64,000 bases of DNA. Origin: Candidatus Agathobaculum pullicola. GTDB taxonomy: Bacteria > Bacillota > Clostridia > Oscillospirales > Butyricicoccaceae. Each line of letters opens with the position of its first letter. Position 1 is the stretch's first letter. Position numbers and translations under genes: made by a program. Location of the stretch: assembly GCA_019115085.1 (NCBI GenBank), contig DXEF01000059.1, positions 1 to 64,000 on the forward strand, in the 5' to 3' direction. The notes beneath the pieces were generated by a model that worked only from the letters and a program-made list of their open reading frames with translations, searched no databases and was not told where the DNA came from. This document shows, piece after piece, positions 8,125 to 17,079 of this stretch.

Positions 8125-9399
8125 ATGGCTAAATCATTATACTCTGTGATTGTCGCAGACGATGAGGATGAATTGAGGGAAGCAGTGTGTACTATGATTC
8201 CCTGGGAGGACTATGGTTTCCGTCTGGTAGGAAGTGCCAGCAACGGTTTGGACGCCCTGCAAATGGTGGAGGAGTGTGAGCCTGATCTGCTGCTCACCGA
8301 TATCCGGATGCCCTTCATATCGGGCATTGAGCTTGCCCGACAGGTACGCGAAATCCGTCCCGCAACCAACATCGCCTTTCTCAGCGGCTACGACGATTTT
8401 GAATACGCCAAACAGGCGATTCAATATAATATCATCAGCTATATGCTCAAGCCCCTGACCATGGAGGGATTGAGCAAGGAGTTGCAAAATATCCGCCAGA
8501 AGATTGACACCCAGTTTGCCATGTTCCGGCAGGCCTCCCCCAGTCCCGGCGGGCTGGACTTGCAGACCGCGATGCTGATGCCTCTGGTGCTGGACGATTA
8601 CGCCGAGCCGGATGGCGAGCAACGGGCAAAGGCCTATGCACGGCAGTGCGGCCTGCTGCATGACATAGAGGACTGTCCTTATTACATTGTGATGGTATCC
8701 ACCTTGCTGGAAGCGGACGAAGGCAACTGCACGCCCCCCTCCTTTGTTGCGTCCGTCAACCGGCTGTCGACGAAATATCTACGCGGCGCGCATTTCTTTG
8801 CTTCCGGCAAAGTGATTTCCGTGCTGCTGGGCAATCCGTCCGACTTCGACAAATACCTCCACATTCTGGCGGATGAAATCCCCCAAATGGCAGACCGCGT
8901 GCTGGGGAAACGCTGCCGCATCGGCATTAGCCGTGCGACGCGGAATTTAACCGCTCTGCACGATGCCTATCGGGAGGCGATGGAAGCCCTCCGCCAGGGG
9001 GACCGCATGGAGAGCGGCGCGCAGTTTATCAGCGACCTGTCCCCTACTGTCAAAGGCGGGGAGCTGCTATGCAAGCGAGCCATGGAGGCTCTCAACCAGC
9101 ACTATATGGATGCTGACCTCTCTTTGGTTTCGCTCAGCGGAATGTTGACCGTCAGCCCCAACCACCTTTCCTCCTGTATCAAAAAATATACCGGCGAGAC
9201 TTTCATCAATATTCTCATCCGCAAGCGGATGGAAGCCGCCCGCGAGCTGTTGATATCCTCCCCGCTCAAAATTCAGGAGATCGCTCAACGGTGCGGCTAT
9301 ACCGATCAGCACTATTTCAGCTACTGCTTTAAGAAATACTGTGGTGAATCTCCCAGTACCATGCGCCGCAGGCTGGATCGGGAAAAGGCAGGTGAATGA
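8125..9399 (+). CDS. AraC-type two-component response regulator
   Basis: A 424-residue regulator of the YesN type. The N-terminal receiver has the acidic pair D12-D13, phospho-acceptor D59 in LLLTDIRMP and K109 in YMLKPL. A central linker of about 180 residues follows. The C-terminal AraC HTH pair is at about 325-420 (SLSGMLTVSPNHLSSCIKKY, IQEIAQRCGYTDQHYFSYCF). It overlaps the sensor kinase gene by ATGA, so the two are translationally coupled. By position it should activate the mgl and gal genes of the same element. Its binding site is unknown; repeats near the mglB promoter are candidates. Confidence 0.92.
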   Translation: MAKSLYSVIVADDEDELREAVCTMIPWEDYGFRLVGSASNGLDALQMVEECEPDLLLTDIRMPFISGIELARQVREIRPATNIAFLSGYDDFEYAKQAIQYNIISYMLKPLTMEGLSKELQNIRQKIDTQFAMFRQASPSPGGLDLQTAMLMPLVLDDYAEPDGEQRAKAYARQCGLLHDIEDCPYYIVMVSTLLEADEGNCTPPSFVASVNRLSTKYLRGAHFFASGKVISVLLGNPSDFDKYLHILADEIPQMADRVLGKRCRIGISRATRNLTALHDAYREAMEALRQGDRMESGAQFISDLSPTVKGGELLCKRAMEALNQHYMDADLSLVSLSGMLTVSPNHLSSCIKKYTGETFINILIRKRMEAARELLISSPLKIQEIAQRCGYTDQHYFSYCFKKYCGESPSTMRRRLDREKAGE

Positions 9400-11120
9400 T
9401 TTTGAAAGACCGTGTCTCCCGCACAGGGCTGCGGATTACCACCATTCAGGTCTCCATTGTGCTGGGCGTGGTGGCAGTCATTCTGTGCTGCAGTATTCTG
9501 CTCTTTCTCAACCGTTACCGCAACGCCATGGTGCAGAGCGCTCTTACCAGCAGTGACCAAGCAGTCTCTCAAGTCTCCAACACGGTCGGCAACTATCTGC
9601 AAAGCATGGAGCAGGCCATGTCTCTGGTGGAATGGTCCCTGCTGGAAAGTGCCGACAACCGAAACCAGCTCTTGGAAGCCTTTCTGACCTTCCGCCCGGA
9701 TGTGGTGGCGGTGACAAGCTACTCTCCTTCGGGTAAAATGCTGGACTGCTGGTGCCTTGACCGGGAGCCACGTGAGGTCATTTATCAGAACCTTTCCTTC
9801 AATCTGGATAGGGCCCGTGCCTCGGGCGACGCTTATATGACCGCTCCCCACGTAGAGAGTATCTTTGAGGGATATTACCCTTGGGTGGTGACCATGACCG
9901 TGCCGCTGGAATCCGGCAATCAGACGGCCTGGGTCTCGCTCGACCTGAGTTTTTCCAGCATCTCAACCTACATCAATAATGTCAGCATTGGCCAGCGCGG
10001 CTATTGCTTTCTCATGGATAAACAGGGCGACATCGTCTATCATCCCCAGCAGCAGCTGCTGTACGCAGGTCTGAAATCCGAGGACACCTCCTCTCTGGCT
10101 TCATTGGCAGATGGCGCCTATGTCAATGACACAGTGATATATTCCGTTACCAGCGTCGCGGGCAGCGACTGGCGCATCGTCGGCGTCAGCTATGTCGATG
10201 AAGTGGTCAATCGCAACTTCCGGGAAATGATTCGTCTTTCCCTCATAGTGGGAGCGGTTCTGCTCGCGGTAGCGGTGCTGACAAGTTTTCTTCTCTCCCG
10301 ACTGCTGTCCCGTCCGCTGCGCGGTTTGGCCGATGCCATGGAACGCTTTGAAACCGATGCCGACCACTTCACCTACCTGCCTGTGGGCGGCACCCGAGAG
10401 GTTCAGGAGTTGTCCGGCTCCTTCGAGCATATGGTACTGCGCATCCAGCGTCTCATGACCACGGTGCGAGAGGAGGAAATCAACCTTCGCAAAACCGAGC
10501 TGAAAGCCCTTCAAGCGCAAATCAATCCGCACTTTCTATATAACACGCTGGATTCCATCGCCTGGATGTGTGAGCAGGGCCGCACTGATGATGCGGTAAA
10601 AATGATTCACGCGCTGGCCAGACTGTTCCGCATCAGCATCAGCAAGGGACACGAACTCATCCCTATCGCCAAGGAAATCGAGCATGCGGAAAGCTATCTG
10701 CAAATCCAGAAATACCGTTATAAAAATCAGTTTACCTATGCGTTTGATGTCGACCCTGCGTGTCTGAACTATTACTGCAACAAGATAACCCTGCAGCCCA
10801 TTATCGAGAACGCTATCAACCACGGCCTTGATCTGCTGGTGGATGAGGGCCGTATTACCGTACAGGTGCGGCAGGACGGAGAGGACATTGTATTCGACGT
10901 TCGCGACAACGGCGTAGGTATGAGCGATGAACTGATTCAGTCCATTTTGCAGCACGGACCGGATGACCGCACCGGTATCGGTATCCGAAATGTCAACGAC
11001 CGACTGCAAATCTATTTTGGAAAGCAGTACGGCCTGCACATCAGCAGCGAGCCGGATGTGGGGACCTGCGTGGAAATTCGCATGCCTAAGATACAGGAGG
11101 GGGACTATGAGACGAAATAG
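9396..11120 (+). CDS. YesM-family sensor histidine kinase
   Basis: A 574-residue membrane kinase. It has a first transmembrane helix at about 17-38, an extracellular Cache-like sensor domain (about 40-280), a second helix (282-301), a HAMP linker, and the His_kinase core with H379 in QINPHFLYNTLDSIAW. A HATPase domain follows with DNGVGMS and TGIGIRNV. It starts within the stop of the response regulator (ATGA) and overlaps the following lipoprotein gene by 14 nt, so the three form one tightly coupled unit. It probably receives sugar information from the lipoprotein outside the membrane and phosphorylates the AraC-type regulator at D59. Confidence 0.92.
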   Translation: MILKDRVSRTGLRITTIQVSIVLGVVAVILCCSILLFLNRYRNAMVQSALTSSDQAVSQVSNTVGNYLQSMEQAMSLVEWSLLESADNRNQLLEAFLTFRPDVVAVTSYSPSGKMLDCWCLDREPREVIYQNLSFNLDRARASGDAYMTAPHVESIFEGYYPWVVTMTVPLESGNQTAWVSLDLSFSSISTYINNVSIGQRGYCFLMDKQGDIVYHPQQQLLYAGLKSEDTSSLASLADGAYVNDTVIYSVTSVAGSDWRIVGVSYVDEVVNRNFREMIRLSLIVGAVLLAVAVLTSFLLSRLLSRPLRGLADAMERFETDADHFTYLPVGGTREVQELSGSFEHMVLRIQRLMTTVREEEINLRKTELKALQAQINPHFLYNTLDSIAWMCEQGRTDDAVKMIHALARLFRISISKGHELIPIAKEIEHAESYLQIQKYRYKNQFTYAFDVDPACLNYYCNKITLQPIIENAINHGLDLLVDEGRITVQVRQDGEDIVFDVRDNGVGMSDELIQSILQHGPDDRTGIGIRNVNDRLQIYFGKQYGLHISSEPDVGTCVEIRMPKIQEGDYETK

Positions 11121-12078
11121 ATGGGGCGCCGTATGGGCGGCTGTGCTTTGCGTACTCTTGTGCAGCTGTTCCACCAGCACCGGCTACTCCCGACAGCACA
11201 CGGTCACTCTGGTGGCCAAATCCACAAAGACCGAGTTCTGGCTGTCAGTCTTTGCCGGGGCGGAGGCTGCCGCCACAGAATACAATCTCAAGCTCACCAT
11301 CATCGGCCCAAATACCGAAGAGGACTACGAGGCACAGAATCAAATGGTGACCGACGCGGTAAACGAAGGGGCGGAAGCCATTGTATTTTCCGCCATCGAC
11401 TATGAGAACAACGCCGCTGCGATTGATGCCGCCGCCCAAAACGGCGCTAAAATCGTGGCCATCGACAGCAACGTAGACTCCGAGGCGGTGAGCACCTACA
11501 TCGGCACCGATAACTACGCCGCCGGACAAATGGCCGCGCAGGCGGCCCTCGAACGAGTAAAAACACCGTTGAAAGTCGGCATTGTCAATTATGATATCAG
11601 CAGCGCCAACGGTCAGGAGCGGGAGCAGGGGGCGGTAGATGCTTTTACTGCCAGCAACCGGGCCGAGGTTGTCAGCGTCATCAACACATTGGCGGAGGCT
11701 CGCCACGCTAAAATGGATACTATCTCTCTGCTGACAACCCACCCGGAAATCAATGTGCTGCTGGCCTTTAACGAGCCTACCAGCGTAGGTGCGGCACAGG
11801 CGGTAGAGCAAATGGGGCTGTCCGAAACGGTCTTTCTGTTGGGCTTTGACTCCAATGTTGACACTGTAGACGGCCTGCAGGAAGGCTCGGTCGACGCCCT
11901 TATCGTACAAAACCCGTATGCCATGGGCTATCTGGGCGTGGAAAGCGCTTATAAACTGCTCATCGGACAGTCCAGCGGAATGGAGCGGATCGTAGACACT
12001 TCCACCCAGATCGTGGACCGGAATAATCTTTTTGATGTGGACAGCCAAAAGGCATTATTCGCATTCGACTCTCGTTGA
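11107..12078 (+). CDS. sensory sugar-binding lipoprotein (periplasmic-binding-protein family 4)
   Basis: A 323-residue exported protein. The ATG at 11107 has a strong CAGGAGGGG before it; a longer in-frame version starts inside the kinase gene without a ribosome site. The short signal peptide ends in LLCSC with a lipidated cysteine. The mature part is a type I periplasmic-binding fold like the ribose/galactose-binding proteins (HTVTLVAKSTKTEFW, GFDSNVDTVDGL). It is fused by overlap to the two-component genes and separated from mglBAC by its own promoter region. A sensory role with the kinase, like XylFII with LytS in clostridia, is therefore more likely than transport, which MglB covers. Ligand galactose is an inference. 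Confidence 0.85.
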   Translation: MRRNRWGAVWAAVLCVLLCSCSTSTGYSRQHTVTLVAKSTKTEFWLSVFAGAEAAATEYNLKLTIIGPNTEEDYEAQNQMVTDAVNEGAEAIVFSAIDYENNAAAIDAAAQNGAKIVAIDSNVDSEAVSTYIGTDNYAAGQMAAQAALERVKTPLKVGIVNYDISSANGQEREQGAVDAFTASNRAEVVSVINTLAEARHAKMDTISLLTTHPEINVLLAFNEPTSVGAAQAVEQMGLSETVFLLGFDSNVDTVDGLQEGSVDALIVQNPYAMGYLGVESAYKLLIGQSSGMERIVDTSTQIVDRNNLFDVDSQKALFAFDSR

Positions 12079-12143
12079 ATTGTGAAATATGCACAATTTT
12101 AAGATTTAAAAATTTCATGTTATAATAAATTTCAATGAAATTT
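12078..12143 (+). promoter_or_regulatory. mglB promoter with flanking repeats
   Basis: A TATAAT lies at 12121-12126; the -35 at 12098-12103 (TTTAAG) is poor, as expected for an activated promoter. AATTGTG and CACAATT (12078-12084, 12092-12098) form a 7-bp inverted repeat just upstream. AAATTTCA occurs at 12110-12117 and 12128-12135, with its inverse TGAAATTT at 12136-12143, bracketing the -10. These are candidate sites for the element's AraC-type regulator. Confidence 0.55.
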
Positions 12144-12264
12144 ACCCCTTTTGCGGTGATTTTTCACCTTGTTTTTCCGTATTTTTTCCTATACAATAAG
12201 AACAAGCAGGAAGGATCTTCTAAAGAATATCCCTCCAAACCAAAAGGAGAAAAGGAGAATCATT

Positions 12265-13548
12265 ATGAAGAAAAAGGTACTTGCGCTGACTCTGGCTGCT
12301 GCGATGATGGCCAGCATGGCGGCCTGCTCTTCGGGCGGTAACAATTCGGACACTGCGCAGAACGACGGTGGCGCGCAGGCGGCGGAGGTCGCTAACAAGG
12401 ATAAGCCCTTAGTGTGGTTCAACCGTCAGCCCTCCAACAGCTCTACCGGCGAGTTGGACATGAACGCTCTGAGCTTCAACGACAACACTTACTACGTAGG
12501 CTTTGACGCTAACCAGGGCGCTGAGCTTCAGGGCACCATGATTCTGGACTACGTAAAGGCCAACATTGATACCATCGACCGCAACGGCGACGGCATCATC
12601 GGTTATGTGCTGGCCATCGGAGATATCGGTCACAACGACTCCATCGCCCGTACCCGCGGCGTCCGTGCGGCTCTCGGCACTGCTGTTGAAACAAACGGCG
12701 CTATCAACAGTGACCCTGTAGGCAGCAACGCTGACGGCTCGGCTACCGCTGTTAAGGACGGCTCTCTGGAAGTCAACGGCAAGACCTACATCGTCCGTGA
12801 GCTGGCTTCTCAGGAAATGAAGAACCCCGCCGGCGCAACTTGGGATGCTGCTACCGCTGGTAACGCGATTGGCACCTGGGCTTCCTCTTTTGGCGACCAG
12901 ATCGATGTCATCGCTTCTAACAACGACGGCATGGGCATGTCCATGTTCAACGCTTGGTCCAAGTCCAACAAGGTTCCGACCTTCGGCTATGACGCTAACG
13001 CTGACGCGGTTGCTGCTATCGCAGAAGGCTACGGCGGCACCATCAGCCAGCACGCTGACGTTCAGGCTTACCTGACCCTCCGCGTACTGCGTAACGCACT
13101 CGACGGCGTGGATATCGACACCGGTATCGGCACCGCGGATGACGCCGGCAACGTACTGAGCGACGACGTTTACTACTACGATGAGGCCGCTCGTTCCTAC
13201 TACGCTCTGAACGTAGCAGTCACTGCCGACAACTACACCGAGTTCACCGACTCCACCAAGGTTTACGCACCGGTCAGCAATCAGCTGGATGCTTCCGCTC
13301 ACCCGGAAAAGAGCGTATGGCTGAACATCTACAACGCTGCTGATAACTTCCTGAGCGCTACTTACCAGCCGCTGCTGCAGAACTACGACGACCTGCTCAA
13401 CCTGAAGGTAGAGTACATCGGCGGCGATGGCCAGACCGAGGCCAACATTACCAACCGTCTGAGCAACCCGAGCGCGTATGACGCCTTCGCCATCAACATG
13501 GTTAAGACCGACAACGCAGCTTCCTACACTGCTCTGCTGAATCAGTAA
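12265..13548 (+). CDS. mglB: galactose/glucose ABC transporter substrate-binding lipoprotein
   Basis: A 427-residue lipoprotein. The ATG at 12265 follows AAAAGGAG; the lipobox is ASMAAC, with a low-complexity N/G/A linker after it. The domain belongs to the MglB group. The loop DRNGDGIIG (about residue 99) matches the calcium-binding loop of E. coli galactose-binding protein, and ASNNDGM and FGYDANADA match the hinge and ligand region. It is longer than E. coli MglB (about 330), mainly in surface segments. Codon use is strongly biased (AAC, GAC, GGC, CTG), pointing to high expression. It is the first gene of mglBAC and should capture galactose at the cell surface. Confidence 0.9.
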   Translation: MKKKVLALTLAAAMMASMAACSSGGNNSDTAQNDGGAQAAEVANKDKPLVWFNRQPSNSSTGELDMNALSFNDNTYYVGFDANQGAELQGTMILDYVKANIDTIDRNGDGIIGYVLAIGDIGHNDSIARTRGVRAALGTAVETNGAINSDPVGSNADGSATAVKDGSLEVNGKTYIVRELASQEMKNPAGATWDAATAGNAIGTWASSFGDQIDVIASNNDGMGMSMFNAWSKSNKVPTFGYDANADAVAAIAEGYGGTISQHADVQAYLTLRVLRNALDGVDIDTGIGTADDAGNVLSDDVYYYDEAARSYYALNVAVTADNYTEFTDSTKVYAPVSNQLDASAHPEKSVWLNIYNAADNFLSATYQPLLQNYDDLLNLKVEYIGGDGQTEANITNRLSNPSAYDAFAINMVKTDNAASYTALLNQ

Positions 13549-13600
13549 TACGGATTTGGACTCTTTTAAGTCAAACAATAGGTAACACGCCAATGTGATT

Positions 13601-13663
13601 GGGGAGAAGGAATTCTCCGTCTTAGGAGAAGTAATTCTCCATACGGAAGAAGACCTTCTCCCC
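13601..13663 (+). other. structured intercistronic RNA between mglB and mglA
   Basis: GGGGAGAAGG (13601-13610) pairs with CCTTCTCCCC (13654-13663), enclosing two smaller hairpins built from GAATTCTCC/GGAGAA-type repeats. No T-run follows. It probably protects the mglB message or lowers readthrough, so that binding protein exceeds transporter. A second small hairpin follows near 13690-13710. Confidence 0.55.
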
Positions 13664-13745
13664 AGTCCTGTTTTTCCAAGGAAATCGGGACGGATCACTT
13701 AGGTCCGCCCAATCTGGCAATATTGCATAAACGGGAGTAACGAGA

Positions 13746-15254
13746 ATGGCAGATGCAAAAAACGATATTGTCCTGTCAATCCGCGGCATGAGCAAATCCT
13801 TTGGCCGTAACCGAGTGCTCGATCACATCAATCTGGAGGTCAAGCGCGGCACGGTCATGGGACTGATGGGTGAAAACGGTGCCGGTAAGTCCACGATGAT
13901 GAAGTGCCTATTCGGCACCTATCAGAAGGACGAAGGAAAAATCTTTTTGAATGGTAAAGAGATTAACTTCTCCGGCCCTAAGGATGCTCTGGAGAACGGA
14001 ATCGCCATGGTGCACCAGGAACTTAATCAGTGTCTGGAACGCAACGTGATCGACAATCTGTTCTTAGGCAGATACCCCACCAATTCCGTGGGCATGGTAG
14101 ACGAAGGCAGGATGAAAAAGAAGGCTTCGGAACTGTTCCGCAAGCTGGGTATGACGGTCAACTTGACCCAACCCATGCGGAATATGTCCGTTTCCCAACG
14201 ACAGATGTGCGAAATCGCCAAAGCAATTTCCTATAACTCTCAGGTAATTGTTCTGGATGAACCCACCTCCTCCCTCACTGTCCAGGAGGTAGATAAACTC
14301 TTTGAAATGATGCGGATGCTGAAAGAGCAAGGTATTGCTCTTATCTATATCTCGCATAAAATGGATGAAATCTTTGAGATTTGTGACGAGATTTCCGTAC
14401 TTCGCGACGGCAATCTGGTCATGACCAAGCCCTCTCAGGAGACAAACATGAACGAGCTGATCACCGCCATGGTAGGTCGCTCTCTGGAGAGCCGCTTCCC
14501 ACCGGTAAACAACACACCGGGAGACACGATTTTGTCAGTGCAGCATCTCTCCACCAAATACGCCCCCTATCTTCAGGATGTATCCTTTGATGTAAAGGAA
14601 GGCGAGATTTTCGGTTTGTACGGTCTGGTGGGCGCCGGTCGTACCGAACTGCTGGAAACAATTTTCGGCGTGCGGACGCGTGCAGCAGGCCGCGTCTACT
14701 TTAAGAATCGCCTGATGAACTTCAACAGCGCCAGAGAGGCCATCGAACACGGCTTCGCCATGATCACAGAGGAACGCAAGGCCAACGGTCTGTTTCTCAA
14801 ATGCGACCTCACCTTCAACACGACCATTGCGAATCTGAATCAGTACAAGAGCGGCTTTGCCTTGTCTGACGCCCAGATGATAAAGGCCACCAACAAGGAA
14901 ATCAAAATCATGCACACCAAGTGCATGGGCCCCGACGATATGATTTCCAGCTTATCAGGCGGCAACCAGCAGAAGGTCATCTTCGGCAAGTGGCTGGAAC
15001 GGGAACCTCAAATCTTTATGATGGACGAACCCACGCGTGGCATCGACGTAGGCGCAAAATACGAGATTTACGAGCTGATCATCAATATGGCCAAGCGCGG
15101 CAAGACCATTATCGTCGTCTCTTCTGAAATGCCCGAGATCCTCGGCATCACCAACCGTATTGGTGTTATGTCCAACGGACATCTCTCCGGCATCGTCAAC
15201 ACCAAAGAGACCGATCAGGAAGAGCTTTTGCGGCTTAGCGCAAAATACCTGTAG
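13746..15254 (+). CDS. mglA: galactose ABC transporter ATP-binding protein (two nucleotide-binding domains)
   Basis: A 502-residue duplicated ATPase. Domain 1 has Walker A GENGAGKST (about 40-48), the signature SVSQRQMCEIAKA and Walker B VIVLDEP. Domain 2 has the degenerate Walker A GLVGAGRTE, the signature LSGGNQQK and Walker B IFMMDEPTRGID. This asymmetric pattern is typical of the MglA/RbsA/XylG sugar ATPases, and the length is normal. It stands between mglB and mglC (15-nt gap) and should energise galactose import at the membrane. Confidence 0.95.
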   Translation: MADAKNDIVLSIRGMSKSFGRNRVLDHINLEVKRGTVMGLMGENGAGKSTMMKCLFGTYQKDEGKIFLNGKEINFSGPKDALENGIAMVHQELNQCLERNVIDNLFLGRYPTNSVGMVDEGRMKKKASELFRKLGMTVNLTQPMRNMSVSQRQMCEIAKAISYNSQVIVLDEPTSSLTVQEVDKLFEMMRMLKEQGIALIYISHKMDEIFEICDEISVLRDGNLVMTKPSQETNMNELITAMVGRSLESRFPPVNNTPGDTILSVQHLSTKYAPYLQDVSFDVKEGEIFGLYGLVGAGRTELLETIFGVRTRAAGRVYFKNRLMNFNSAREAIEHGFAMITEERKANGLFLKCDLTFNTTIANLNQYKSGFALSDAQMIKATNKEIKIMHTKCMGPDDMISSLSGGNQQKVIFGKWLEREPQIFMMDEPTRGIDVGAKYEIYELIINMAKRGKTIIVVSSEMPEILGITNRIGVMSNGHLSGIVNTKETDQEELLRLSAKYL

Positions 15255-15269
15255 TAGGAGAAATCGCTT

Positions 15270-16925
15270 ATGGCATCAACAAGTACAAAAATTCTTACGG
15301 CTGAGCAGGAAGCGCAGCTTCGCCAGCCTATCGACGAATACGTCGGCAAAATTCAGGATCAGATCAATGACCTGCGCGAGGATGGCACCGACAAGGTGAT
15401 CGAAATTCAAAGCGCTATCGACAACCTAAAGCGGGATAAAATCTACACCGCTCAGGAAAAAGAAACCCGTATTCGGGAACTTCAGTCGGAGTTAGAGAAG
15501 GCCAAGGCGGTCGAGAATCGAAATAAAGATGCGATTGCCAAGCTGATTAGCGACGCAGAAAACTACTTAAAGGTCCATTTCAATACGGACTATTATCAGG
15601 CGGTCATCGCAAGCTGCAAGGACGAAAAGGTGCTTGCCGAGGAGAGATACCGCACAACGGTCGCCCGACTCAATCAGGAGCATCAGAGTACGATGTCCAA
15701 GCTCTCTGATGCTCATGAAATCAAGGATGAAAAGTACGTACACAAAAACCGGCTCTTTGACGCAAAAATGCAGCGGGCAAAGAACCTGCAGCAGGTAAAA
15801 GACCGGCAGCACGCCGCTTTTGAACACAAGTTCCACCTTATCGACCTGCTGCGCATGTCTAGATTCTCGTTTGGCGAGTCCATGTCGCAGCGGTGGGAGA
15901 ACTACAAGTACACGTTCAACCGTCGTGACTTCCTGCTGAAAAATGGTCTGTACATCGCCATCATCATCATCTTCATCGCCCTGTGTATCATCACCCCGCT
16001 GGTGAAAAACGTACAGCTGCTGACAGTGAACAACGTGCTGAACATTCTCCAGCAGGCTTCGCCCAGAATGTTCTTGGCGCTCGGCGTAGCAGGCCTGATT
16101 CTGTTGGCCGGCACCGACCTGTCCATCGGCCGTATGGTTGGTATGGGCATGACGGCGGCTACCATCGTTATGCACCAGGGCATCAACACCGGCTCTGTGT
16201 TCGGTCATATCTTTGACTTTACCAGCCTGTCGGCTATCGCCCGTGTTCTTCTGGCACTGATTGTGTGCATCGTGCTTTGCACCGTGTTCACCACAATTGC
16301 CGGCTTCTTTACGGCGAAATTCAAAATGCATCCTTTCATTTCCACCATGGCTAACATGTTGGTTATCTTCGGTCTGGTCACCTATTCCACCAAGGGCGTA
16401 TCCTTCGGTGCAATCGACCCGACCATCCCCAGCATGATCATCCCCCGGATCAACAACTTCCCCACCATCATTCTGTGGGCGGTTGCCGCGGTAGTCATCG
16501 TGTGGTTCATCTGGAACAAGACCACTTTCGGCAAGAACCTTTACGCTGTCGGCGGCAACCCTGAATCCGCCGCTGTATCCGGTATCTCCGTATTCTGGGT
16601 CACTGTAGGCGCGTTCGTTATGGCCGGTATTCTGTATGGCTTCGGCGCTTGGCTGGAATGTATCCGCATGGTAGGTTCCGGCTCTGCGGCTTACGGCCAA
16701 GGCTGGGAAATGGACGCCATCGCGGCTTGCGTAGTAGGCGGTATCTCGTTCACCGGCGGTATCGGCAAGATCTCCGGTGTTGTCGTGGGCGTATTCATCT
16801 TCACCGCCCTGACCTACTCGCTTACCACGCTGGGTATTGACACCAACCTGCAATTCGTATTCTCCGGCATCATCATTCTGGTAGCCGTTATGCTGGACTG
16901 CCTGAAGTATGTGCAGAAGAAATAA
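15270..16925 (+). CDS. mglC: galactose ABC transporter permease with long N-terminal coiled-coil extension
   Basis: A 551-residue protein. Residues from about 225 on are a BPD_transp_2-type permease with multiple membrane helices (LYIAIIIIFIALCIITPL, ALGVAGLILLAGTDLSIGRM, AVGGNPESAAVSGI). The first 225 or so residues are charged, rich in K, E, Q and R with heptad-like spacing, and have no membrane segment: a cytoplasmic coiled coil not present in E. coli MglC (336 residues). The start at 15270 has AGGAG before it and no later start has a better site, so the extension seems real. The extension might oligomerise the transporter or dock a partner; its role is unknown. It is the last gene of mglBAC. 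Confidence 0.9.
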   Translation: MASTSTKILTAEQEAQLRQPIDEYVGKIQDQINDLREDGTDKVIEIQSAIDNLKRDKIYTAQEKETRIRELQSELEKAKAVENRNKDAIAKLISDAENYLKVHFNTDYYQAVIASCKDEKVLAEERYRTTVARLNQEHQSTMSKLSDAHEIKDEKYVHKNRLFDAKMQRAKNLQQVKDRQHAAFEHKFHLIDLLRMSRFSFGESMSQRWENYKYTFNRRDFLLKNGLYIAIIIIFIALCIITPLVKNVQLLTVNNVLNILQQASPRMFLALGVAGLILLAGTDLSIGRMVGMGMTAATIVMHQGINTGSVFGHIFDFTSLSAIARVLLALIVCIVLCTVFTTIAGFFTAKFKMHPFISTMANMLVIFGLVTYSTKGVSFGAIDPTIPSMIIPRINNFPTIILWAVAAVVIVWFIWNKTTFGKNLYAVGGNPESAAVSGISVFWVTVGAFVMAGILYGFGAWLECIRMVGSGSAAYGQGWEMDAIAACVVGGISFTGGIGKISGVVVGVFIFTALTYSLTTLGIDTNLQFVFSGIIILVAVMLDCLKYVQKK

Positions 16926-16947
16926 GCAATCCATTTGTTAAAAGCGA

Positions 16948-16997
16948 AAAGCCGCTGCAAGGCAACTATAAAGGTCCCGCCTGCTTGCAGCGGCTTT
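16948..16997 (+). terminator. hairpin after mglC
   Basis: AAAGCCGCTGCAAG (16948-16961) pairs perfectly with CTTGCAGCGGCTTT (16984-16997). The following T-run is short, so readthrough into gal genes is possible. Confidence 0.7.
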
Positions 16998-17021
16998 CTG
17001 TTACGCTAACCCCCAAAAACG

Positions 17022-17061
17022 TATACTGTGTTTAAAAACATCGTCTCGGTCTGCCGGGACG
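17022..17061 (+). promoter_or_regulatory. possible galK promoter -10 and leader hairpin
   Basis: TATACT at 17022-17027 could be a -10 element; no convincing -35 precedes it. CGTCTCGG (17042-17049) pairs with CCGGGACG (17054-17061) in the leader just ahead of the ribosome site AAGGAG. The start of an internal gal transcript here is tentative. Confidence 0.4.
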
Positions 17062-17079
17062 AGAAGGAGTGGATATACC

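Noticed and set aside
10963..11106. Longer N-terminus for the sensory lipoprotein
   Set aside because: It would lie inside the kinase gene, lacks a ribosome site, and would hide the signal peptide.
12409..13698. 429-codon open frame antisense to mglB
   Set aside because: Valine- and serine-rich product without domains; explained by the extreme codon bias of mglB.
15567..16934. 455-codon open frame antisense to mglC
   Set aside because: Low-complexity H/D/G-rich product opposite a clear permease; shadow.
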